A stretch of 64,000 nucleotides of DNA, from positions 62,001 to 126,000 of the forward strand of contig CAMCIC010000007.1 in the NCBI GenBank assembly GCA_945874895.1. Direction: 5' to 3'. Made by a program: the position numbers and the translations under genes. Below, piece after piece: positions 15,823 to 23,388 of the stretch; within the stretch, counting starts at the first letter, position 1; each line of letters begins with the position of its first letter. The notes under the pieces are model-generated. The model made no database searches. It was not told the DNA's origin and saw only the letters and a program-made list of their open reading frames with translations. Source of the DNA: Akkermansia muciniphila. Lineage in GTDB: Bacteria; Verrucomicrobiota; Verrucomicrobiia; Verrucomicrobiales; Akkermansiaceae.

Positions 15823-18800
15823 GTGCCGCGATCAGCGAACACCCTACAAACGCTGTTGTCTGTCATCTTGGAACAGCAGGACTTTTGTCAATCCCTGTCC
15901 GAGCTAGGACAAGGGCAGGAACTGCTCGTGCTCGGTCCCTGTCACGCCGCTTCGCATGCCTATGTCATTTCGGCTTTGAGCAGAATGCATCCACAAAAAA
16001 CCCTGTGGATCCTTCAGGAACAACCACGTCAACGCGAGCGCCTTGTCTCTGAACTGGAGTGCTGGGACCAGTCCGCTTGGCAGTTGCCTGAGCCCGCCGC
16101 GGACCTCGTGGATGGCTCATTGGCCGATCCCGAGGCAGAAGCAGAACGCATGCAGGTCTTCGAGTCACTGCGCCAAGGCAAACGAATGGTCATCATCACT
16201 CATGAGGGAGCACTTCAGTCTCCCGCTCCTAGCCCCCAGGAACTGGATGATGCCCGAATGATTCTCAAACGCGGTTCATGCTGTGATCCGATTGAATTGT
16301 GTCTCACCCTGAGTCAGGCGGGCTACGAACGAAACAGCATCGCTCATACCCGCGGGCAATTTGCACAGCGTGGCGGCATCGTCGACGTTTTTCCTTGGCA
16401 CGCATCACAACCCCTGCGACTCGAATTTTTCGATCAGGAAATCGAGTCGATCCGAGAATACGACCCTGACTCCCAGCTTGGCACTCACAAACGCGAAAAA
16501 GTCAATCTGACACTCAGAGAGCCAGAAAAAAATGCCATCGCGGCCGATTACCTCGCGGATCATCACCTAGTCATCCGCATCGGTGATGCTACCGAATCCC
16601 CCATTCACCTTGATTTGCTCATCAGTGATCATCGGCTAGACGATGATTCTCATGACCCTCTTCGACTCGAAATTCACCCCAGCCCTCTGGGGACATTCGA
16701 GGCCGGTGACTTCATCCTCCAAGAAAAAAAACGTGAACAATTTTTTCAGCAGGTTGAAGCGTGGCGACAAGATGGCTGGACAATCGCCATGAGTTTTGCC
16801 AATCGGGGTGAAGAGGAACGCTTCCACGAGCTCGCCGGTGATTTCGCCCCCCTGCCCGTTCTGCGCGGTGATCTTCAGGCAGGATTCGTCATACCCTGCT
16901 GGAAATTGGCCGTTCTATCTTCATCGGAACTCTTCGGTCGCTATCGCAGTTCCGTCAACAAACGCAAAAACCTGTTAGAGCGCAATCATACGGTGACCGC
17001 CCAGATGGAGGAAATCCACTTGGCCGATCTTGTCGTCCACTACGAATACGGGATCGGTCGTTTCCGCGGCATCGAAGTTTCTGAAGACGGACACACCGAA
17101 GAGATGGTGATCGAATACCAAAACGGAGCCCTACTCAATGTCCCCCTCGATCAAGCCCATCTTGTTGCCAAATACGTCGGCATGGGAGGCAAGACTCCAG
17201 AACTCAGCAAGCTCGGGGGCAACTCATGGAAAAACACACGCAAGAACGCGGAAACGTCGATCTTGGATTACGCTGCTCAAATCCTACGAGTTCAGGCTGA
17301 ACGCCAAACCGCCATGGGTTATGCCCATCCCCCAGACTCACGCTGGATGTGGGAATTCGAAAACTCCTTTCATTTCACCGAAACCGCCGATCAGCGCCGA
17401 GCGATCGAAGAGACCAAACGCGATATGGAAAGCACTGAGCCGATGGATCGCCTGATCTGCGGCGATGTCGGATTTGGCAAAACCGAGGTCGCGATCCGCG
17501 CCGCATTCAAGGCGATCACCGGCGGCAAACAGGTTGCCCTACTCGTTCCCACCACCGTGCTCGCCGAACAACACTGGCGCACCTTTCGGGAGCGGATGAG
17601 TGATTACCCGGTCCGCGTCGACCTGCTCAATCGCTTCCGCACCCCCGCCGAAACGCGAGGAACCGTGGCTGGATTGGCCGATGGCTCGGTGGACATTGTC
17701 ATCGGCACCCATCGCTTGCTCTCAGGAGACATCTGCTATCACAATCTCGGTCTCGTTGTCATCGATGAGGAACAGCGCTTCGGGGTAAAACATAAAGAGA
17801 AATTCAAGGAAATCTTTCGTCACATCGATATCCTCACCCTATCCGCCACACCCATCCCGCGCACGCTCTACATGGCACTGATGGGCACGCGCGATATGTC
17901 CACCATCGATACCCCACCGCCCAATCGAACGCCCGTACACACCACCATTTCTCCCTACGATGAACGCATCATCCGCGAGGCAATCATGCGCGAAATGAAA
18001 CGCGGTGGGCAGGTGTTTTTCCTGCATAATCGAGTCAAGACCATCGATCACATGCGCCGCAAACTCCAGGAGCTTGTGCCTTCTGCCCGCATTCTCATCG
18101 GCCACGGGCAAATGGAACAGGATGAACTCGAAGTGGTGATGAAAACTTTCGTGAAAGGCGATGCTGACATTCTATTGGCAACCACGATCATCGAGACAGG
18201 GATCGATATCCCCAATGCCAACACGATTCTCATCGACCGTGCTGATCGTTTCGGCCTTGCCGATCTCTATCAACTACGCGGACGAGTGGGCCGGGCAGGC
18301 GAAAAAGCCTACGCCATCCTGCTGCTACCGCGTGACATGTTGGCACAGGGTGACGCGCGCAAGCGCATCCAAGCGATTCGTCAATACACTGCACTCGGCT
18401 CTGGCTTCAAGATTGCGATGCGTGACCTCGAAATCCGCGGTGCCGGTAATTTGCTTGGCACCAAGCAATCCGGACACATTGCTGCAGTGGGATTCGATCT
18501 CTATTGCAAACTACTGCGTCAGTCCGTCGATCGCCTCAAAGGTCGCAATACTCCACAGCGGGCGGACACCTCTTTGAAAATCGACTGCGTAGCTCTCACG
18601 GAAACGGAATACCGCGGCAACGATTTCCATGCGCCAAAGTCAAAAACCAAAAGTCCTCCCTCAAACCTTCTCTCGCCTCCTACCATCATCCCCGCGTATC
18701 TTGCTAAGGATTTCATCGATGACACCAAGCTCCGCGTGCACGCCTATCGAGAATTGGCAGAATGCCTCACGGAAAAGGAAATGGATGCTTTGGAAAAAGC

Positions 18801-19035
18801 CTGGCGCGACCGATTTGGTCGGTTCCCCGATTCCGTTAGCAACCTCTTCATTCTCACTCGAATCAAGCTACGTTCCGCGTGCAAAAAGATCTCCAGCGTT
18901 GAACTCAATGGCCAGCGCTTGACTCTCATTCGCAACAAACATCCCATCACGGTCGATAACCGGCATCCGCGCTTAAAATCCATACAACCGACCGAAAAAC
19001 TGACAGAAATCCTGAAGATGCTAGAAACTTTGTAG
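15823..19035 (+). CDS. mfd: Transcription-repair coupling factor Mfd
   Basis: A 1070-residue protein, a little shorter than the E. coli one. The N-terminal UvrB-like homology part (about 1-330) includes RGGIVDVFPW. The CarD/RID-type RNA-polymerase-binding domain is at about 400-455 (VVHYEYGIGRFRGIE). The helicase/translocase motor carries Walker A GDVGFGKTE (547 on), DEEQRFG (648 on), a TATPIPRT-like motif and the TRG region EIRGAGNLLG. The TRCF C-terminal domain ends the protein. Mfd removes stalled RNA polymerase from lesions and recruits UvrA. The start codon is GTG. The upstream space to the divergent RDD start is about 80 bp. Confidence 0.97.
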   Translation: MPRSANTLQTLLSVILEQQDFCQSLSELGQGQELLVLGPCHAASHAYVISALSRMHPQKTLWILQEQPRQRERLVSELECWDQSAWQLPEPAADLVDGSLADPEAEAERMQVFESLRQGKRMVIITHEGALQSPAPSPQELDDARMILKRGSCCDPIELCLTLSQAGYERNSIAHTRGQFAQRGGIVDVFPWHASQPLRLEFFDQEIESIREYDPDSQLGTHKREKVNLTLREPEKNAIAADYLADHHLVIRIGDATESPIHLDLLISDHRLDDDSHDPLRLEIHPSPLGTFEAGDFILQEKKREQFFQQVEAWRQDGWTIAMSFANRGEEERFHELAGDFAPLPVLRGDLQAGFVIPCWKLAVLSSSELFGRYRSSVNKRKNLLERNHTVTAQMEEIHLADLVVHYEYGIGRFRGIEVSEDGHTEEMVIEYQNGALLNVPLDQAHLVAKYVGMGGKTPELSKLGGNSWKNTRKNAETSILDYAAQILRVQAERQTAMGYAHPPDSRWMWEFENSFHFTETADQRRAIEETKRDMESTEPMDRLICGDVGFGKTEVAIRAAFKAITGGKQVALLVPTTVLAEQHWRTFRERMSDYPVRVDLLNRFRTPAETRGTVAGLADGSVDIVIGTHRLLSGDICYHNLGLVVIDEEQRFGVKHKEKFKEIFRHIDILTLSATPIPRTLYMALMGTRDMSTIDTPPPNRTPVHTTISPYDERIIREAIMREMKRGGQVFFLHNRVKTIDHMRRKLQELVPSARILIGHGQMEQDELEVVMKTFVKGDADILLATTIIETGIDIPNANTILIDRADRFGLADLYQLRGRVGRAGEKAYAILLLPRDMLAQGDARKRIQAIRQYTALGSGFKIAMRDLEIRGAGNLLGTKQSGHIAAVGFDLYCKLLRQSVDRLKGRNTPQRADTSLKIDCVALTETEYRGNDFHAPKSKTKSPPSNLLSPPTIIPAYLAKDFIDDTKLRVHAYRELAECLTEKEMDALEKAWRDRFGRFPDSVSNLFILTRIKLRSACKKISSVELNGQRLTLIRNKHPITVDNRHPRLKSIQPTEKLTEILKMLETL

Positions 19036-19059
19036 CTTCGAGAAAATGACGAGAGACAT

Positions 19060-20331
19060 TCAAAGACCGCATTCTTCAACAGCTGATTGCAGCGCAGCCA
19101 CGGCGTATCCCAATTCATCCACTGTGCTGCAAAGCGGCGGCATCAGCACCACCGTGTCGCGAATGGGTCGCGTCAGAAGCCCATACTTGCGTGCCGCATA
19201 ACAAACCCTTGCTCCCATCTGCTGATCCGCAGGATAGGCCTCACCATTCGCATCTCGCAACTCTATGCCTGCAATCATGCCACAAATTCGCAAGCGATGC
19301 TGACGAAATGCCTGGCGCAACAAATCGGAAAATGCCTCGATTTTCCCCGGCAGCATCTCGATCACTTTCTCTTCCGTAAAAATTTCCAAGTTGGCCAAAG
19401 CAGCGGCACAGCCGAGCGGATTGGCGGTGTAACTATGACCATAGTAGAAAACATGCTCCTTGCCCTCAAACACACGATAAATTGCGTTCTTCGTCAAAGT
19501 CGCAGCGAGAGGAAGATACCCCCCGGTCAATCCTTTCGCCAAACAGAGAAAATCAGGAATCACTTGCTCCTGCTGGCAAGCGAACATTGACCCAGTTCTG
19601 CCAAAACCTGTCATCACCTCATCCAGGATGAGATGCACACCGTGGCCATCACACCACGCCCGCAGATCACGCAGCATCCCCTCGGGCCAGAGGTGGATCT
19701 GATTCACGCCCTGCACGAGCGGCTCGATGATGACAGCGGCAATTTCAGCAGAATTCAAAGATTTCAGTTCCTCGAGATCTCGCACGAAAGTTACGGGCAT
19801 ACCGAACTTGCGAAACCGATCGAAAAACAAACTCACACCACCCAAGGATGCTGCGCCCATGGTGTCGCCATGATAAGCATTGTCAAAAGCCACCAAGCCC
19901 ACGCGCTTCGGCTCACCCGTTTGCATGCGGTATTGCAATGCCATTTTCACAGCGCACTCCACAGCCGTCGATCCGTCATCGGAAAAAAATACGCGGGACA
20001 GGGAGTCTGATGGGAAAAATCCACAAAGACTTGCAGCCAACTCGGAAGCGCGGGGATTGGCGAAACCCAGATAGGACGTGTGTGCCACATCCTCCAACTG
20101 CTCACGCAAAGCTGCATTCAAAACGGGATGCGCATGACCATGAATGTTGGTCCATATCGAGGAATTGCCATCGAAATAACGACGTCCCTCGGAATCCCAT
20201 AACCATACTCCCCTACCACGTACGAGCACCAGCGGCTCAAATGCGGGATCACACCACTCACGCTGATCCGTGAAAGGATGCCAACAATGCCTGCGATCTT
20301 GGCTCAACCACTGCGCGGTATGTTCATTCAT
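19060..20331 (-). CDS. bioA: Adenosylmethionine-8-amino-7-oxononanoate aminotransferase
   Basis: A 423-residue class III PLP aminotransferase. It has WHPFTDQ near the N-terminus and IWTNIHGHAHP, both typical of BioA, then ILDEVMTGFGRTG with the PLP-nitrogen Asp237, and CLAKGLTGGYLPLA with Lys266 for the Schiff base. BioA converts KAPA to DAPA using SAM as amino donor, in biotin synthesis. No other bio gene is in the window. The frame is open 95 codons further upstream, but ATG 20331 matches the family start. It overlaps the stop of the small gene upstream by 8 bases (ATGAATGA), implying translational coupling. Confidence 0.95.
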   Translation of the reverse strand: MNEHTAQWLSQDRRHCWHPFTDQREWCDPAFEPLVLVRGRGVWLWDSEGRRYFDGNSSIWTNIHGHAHPVLNAALREQLEDVAHTSYLGFANPRASELAASLCGFFPSDSLSRVFFSDDGSTAVECAVKMALQYRMQTGEPKRVGLVAFDNAYHGDTMGAASLGGVSLFFDRFRKFGMPVTFVRDLEELKSLNSAEIAAVIIEPLVQGVNQIHLWPEGMLRDLRAWCDGHGVHLILDEVMTGFGRTGSMFACQQEQVIPDFLCLAKGLTGGYLPLAATLTKNAIYRVFEGKEHVFYYGHSYTANPLGCAAALANLEIFTEEKVIEMLPGKIEAFSDLLRQAFRQHRLRICGMIAGIELRDANGEAYPADQQMGARVCYAARKYGLLTRPIRDTVVLMPPLCSTVDELGYAVAALQSAVEECGL

Positions 20332-20596
20332 CAGCAGACTCGTTTTTGATGCCGAAATCCTTTTCGAGCAACTTATCGATCTTTTCAATGATGCTCCAAG
20401 AGCCCCTCTTGCGTTGATAACGTTTCCACAAAATATCCCGTAACATCTGCCATAATTCAGCATCGGGATGAGGAATCGGCTCCCAATCAGGATCGGTCTT
20501 AAGGGTCTTTTGGAATTTCCACGTGCCCGCGTGGTGGGTGGCACGAAAATAACGCGTGCCTTCTTCTGTTTTTTCCCGCCATTCGTGCGCTTCCAT
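20324..20596 (-). CDS. Small conserved-looking protein coupled to bioA, unknown function
   Basis: About 90 residues from ATG 20596 (MEAHEWREKTEEGTRYFRAT). Longer in-frame starts at 20650 and 20698 exist, and no ribosome-binding site decides between them. The protein is rich in Trp, Arg, Lys and Glu: WKFQKTLKTDPDWEPIPHP, then ELWQMLRDILWKRYQRKRGS and a helical IIEKIDKLLEKDFG. It has no membrane segment, so it is probably a small cytoplasmic protein. The 8-base overlap with bioA indicates cotranslation. I do not recognise a named family. I have the impression of similar small proteins in related bacteria, but that is unchecked. Confidence 0.6.
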   Translation of the reverse strand: MEAHEWREKTEEGTRYFRATHHAGTWKFQKTLKTDPDWEPIPHPDAELWQMLRDILWKRYQRKRGSWSIIEKIDKLLEKDFGIKNESADE

Positions 20597-20698
20597 GTCC
20601 GCATCATGCCACGCAATGGGTAGGGATTGGCAATGAAAAAAACGTGCCATGCCGGTATCGTGACAAAAAACGTGCTTCAACTTGCCACCCGACCACAC

Positions 20699-21118
20699 AC
20701 ACCATGAAACCTCTTTCCTATGCCATCACTGAATTTTTGTCAGATCCTGCGGAATCCCCTTATGGGACAGGGATCCATTACTTGCATGCTATTGGAAACA
20801 ACAGATTTTGCTGATCACATCGCATGACTTCTTTTTATGTCGTTTTTTTCTACTCATAAAAAAACACCTATAAAAAGTAGAGTATCTATGAGGATGAATG
20901 ACTGAGAGTGTAACAGCTTGTTGATCGATCAATGCTCTTCACAGCCGGCCCTTTCATGAGATCTTCCCGAAAAAAGATTTTTCCGCTTGTCCCCTTCGCT
21001 ATTGTTCAAGAAGATCCACTCCGCGCAGGGGCTCAACAGCAGGAAAAACGAAGTCTCCGATCAGGGCTTTGGTATCATAGCATCCTTCTGATGATTCGCT
21101 CAACAACCCTGAAACAAA
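20699..21118. other. Intergenic region between the small bioA-linked gene and the CDF transporter
   Basis: No convincing gene was found in about 420 bp. A 36-codon frame from ATG 20704 on the plus strand (MKPLSYAITEF...) ends at 20814 and shows nothing recognisable. An AT-rich part (20830-20900, with runs of T and A) probably holds promoters. A perfect 12-bp palindrome TTGATCGATCAA lies at 20921-20932. Confidence 0.4.
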
Positions 21119-22063
21119 ATGACTGGAGCGGCACATAACGACAACAGCCACTATCGCGAGCAAAGGACCATCATGCTCGTTTCCTTGGGCGTGGCCGTAA
21201 TTTTGTTAGTTCTGAAAGCTTGGGCGGCATGGACTACCCATTCCTCGGCATTGTATTCAGATGCCGCAGAATCCTTCGTGCATTTGATCGCAGTCATCAT
21301 TGCCGTTCGCGCTTTGCAACTCTCGCACAAACCCGCGGATGACGAACACCACTTCGGCCACGACAAAGCCGCTTATCTATCTGCGGGCTTCGAGGGTGCC
21401 ATGATTTCCAGTGCGGCTTTGTTCATCTACTACGAGGCAGGACGTCAACTCCAGCACGGTGTACAAATCGAAAAAATCGGCTTGGGCGCGCTGCTTGCCG
21501 GAGCGGCTACTACCGTCAATTTTTTGTTAGGTGTGGCGCTTCTCCACATTGGGAAAAAACGGCATTCGCCCGTTCTCAGAGCCAACGGTCATCACGTGAT
21601 GACGGATGTCTCTACCAGCGTGGGCGTGCTCATCGCCCTCGCACTGGTCCATTTCACCGGCTGGCTGTGGTGGGACCCTATCATCGCCATCATCGCCGCC
21701 ACCAATATTCTCTGGACGGGCATCAAGCTCGTGCGCTCCAGTCTGGATGGTCTCATGGATGCCGCAGAACCAGAAACAGAAGCACGCATCCGCACATTGC
21801 TCGATGAACTGATGCAAAAAAACGATTTCCGTTACCATCACTTGCGACATCGGCACTCCGGTCACACGCACTGGGTGGAACTGCACCTCGTCTTCGCCGA
21901 TGAAACCACGGTGCAAGACGCGCACGAAGTCGCCACTAGGGTCGAATCCGCCATCAGTGATTTGCTCGCTCCTTACGGCCGCATCATCACCCACCTCGAA
22001 CCGCGCTCTGCGGAGGAAAAAGATGAGATCTGGGAGGGAATGCGCGGCATGAAAGAGTCTTGA
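21119..22063 (+). CDS. Cation diffusion facilitator (CDF) metal exporter
   Basis: A 314-residue protein with six predicted membrane segments. TM2 holds YSDAAESFVHL and TM5 holds NGHHVMTDVSTS with an H-x-x-x-D pair, the usual transport metal site. A cytoplasmic C-terminal domain (about 205-300) has RHRHSGHTHWVELHLVF, the ferredoxin-like metal-sensing fold of CDF proteins. Members export Zn2+, Fe2+, Co2+ or Mn2+ in exchange for protons. The SDAxES form in TM2 differs from the DxxxD of YiiP, so the metal is uncertain. It is followed closely (31 bases) by the dGTPase gene on the same strand. Confidence 0.9.
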   Translation: MTGAAHNDNSHYREQRTIMLVSLGVAVILLVLKAWAAWTTHSSALYSDAAESFVHLIAVIIAVRALQLSHKPADDEHHFGHDKAAYLSAGFEGAMISSAALFIYYEAGRQLQHGVQIEKIGLGALLAGAATTVNFLLGVALLHIGKKRHSPVLRANGHHVMTDVSTSVGVLIALALVHFTGWLWWDPIIAIIAATNILWTGIKLVRSSLDGLMDAAEPETEARIRTLLDELMQKNDFRYHHLRHRHSGHTHWVELHLVFADETTVQDAHEVATRVESAISDLLAPYGRIITHLEPRSAEEKDEIWEGMRGMKES

Positions 22064-22094
22064 TGCATCGGGAGCTAGTCCCTAGTGTGCGTTC

Positions 22095-23387
22095 ATGCAA
22101 AATGCATTTTACAACGCGTGGGATCGCGAGCGAATCTCAGGGAGATCGGATGAAAACGATTTCCGCTCCTCATTTCAGATCGATCGCGACCGCGTGTTGC
22201 ACACGCCCACGTTTCGCCGCCTGCAGAACAAAACGCAGGTATTCTGGAGTGGTGAGTATGATTTCTATCGAACACGGCTGACTCATTCGTTAGAAGTGGC
22301 TCAAATCGGGCGATCGATCTGCCACTGGCTGCAATCACGCGCTAGTGGTCCATTGCGGGCGGATTATTTCATCGATCCCGACCTCGTCGAGGCGGCTTGT
22401 CTTTCGCATGATTTGGGACATCCTCCTTTTGGTCACGCGGGTGAAAAAACCCTGAATTTCCTGATGCAGGATCACGGTGGATTTGAGGGCAACGCCCAGA
22501 CGCTGCGCATTCTGACGGAAAGGATCTTTTCCGCCAAACGCACTGGCATGGATCCTAGTCGAGCTTTCCTCGATAGCATTCTCAAATACAAATCACTGTG
22601 GAGCGAACTGAAGACCCTCACGGGGAAGAATCCGAAAAACCATTTTCTCTACGATGACCAGCACGCCATCCTCGACTGGGCCATGGGCGGCCACGACTTC
22701 CCGATCGAATTATCGCCGGGGAAAGCACGCGATTCCTTCAAGTCCATCGAATGCCAGATCATGGACTGGGCAGATGACACCGCCTATTCGCTCAACGATA
22801 TCTCCGACTGTGTGCGTGCCGGCTTTCTCACCACCGACAAAATCCACCAGTGGGCGGAAAAAAACGGCATCCATTGTGAAGCAGGAGGCAGTTTGGAAAA
22901 ACTCATGGAAGCCATCCGCGGCGGCAAGGTCGATCCCTTCATTGGCAAACGGATCGGTCGTTACATCCAGTCCACGAGTCTTCGTGAATGCGTCAATTTC
23001 CTTTCACACCAGAGCATGCGCTATCGCTACGAACTGATCGTCGATGAAGATGTGCGGCGCGAGTCTGAGTTATTCAAGAAGCTCGCCTTCGAGGTCGTGT
23101 TCCTCTCGCCCCAACTCAAGCAACTCGAGCACAAAGGCAACCACATGCTACACCAGTTGTGGGATCTGCTTGAAAAACGCTACATCTCTGCAGGTCAGAT
23201 CGATGGACAAAACTTCCAAATCCTCAGCAACGATACCGCTGGAGAAATCGACCAGACGTCCGACTCTTCCGCCAAAGCGCGATTGATCTGCGATTTTCTC
23301 GCAGGCATGACGGATGGCTACGCCTCACGCATGTATAAGCGCTTGTTTCTGCCCGACTTCGGCTCCATTCACGATCTGATCGGCTGA
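22095..23387 (+). CDS. dgt: Deoxyguanosinetriphosphate triphosphohydrolase-like protein (dGTPase)
   Basis: A 430-residue HD-domain enzyme. RTRLTHSLEVAQ (His64) and SHDLGHPPFGHAGE (His105-Asp106, with His109 and His114) form the metal site of the dGTPase family. The N-terminal HTPTFRRLQNKTQVF is also characteristic. It hydrolyses dNTPs, usually dGTP, to nucleoside and triphosphate, which tunes dNTP pools and in some bacteria limits phage. The stop (23385-23387) lies one base from the stop of the convergent DUF6600 gene, leaving no room for separate terminators. Confidence 0.93.
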   Translation: MQNAFYNAWDRERISGRSDENDFRSSFQIDRDRVLHTPTFRRLQNKTQVFWSGEYDFYRTRLTHSLEVAQIGRSICHWLQSRASGPLRADYFIDPDLVEAACLSHDLGHPPFGHAGEKTLNFLMQDHGGFEGNAQTLRILTERIFSAKRTGMDPSRAFLDSILKYKSLWSELKTLTGKNPKNHFLYDDQHAILDWAMGGHDFPIELSPGKARDSFKSIECQIMDWADDTAYSLNDISDCVRAGFLTTDKIHQWAEKNGIHCEAGGSLEKLMEAIRGGKVDPFIGKRIGRYIQSTSLRECVNFLSHQSMRYRYELIVDEDVRRESELFKKLAFEVVFLSPQLKQLEHKGNHMLHQLWDLLEKRYISAGQIDGQNFQILSNDTAGEIDQTSDSSAKARLICDFLAGMTDGYASRMYKRLFLPDFGSIHDLIG

Positions 23388-23388
23388 C

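Noticed and set aside
20332-20616. N-terminal extension of bioA
   Set aside because: It overlaps the small upstream gene in another frame and BioA proteins start near MNEHTAQWL.
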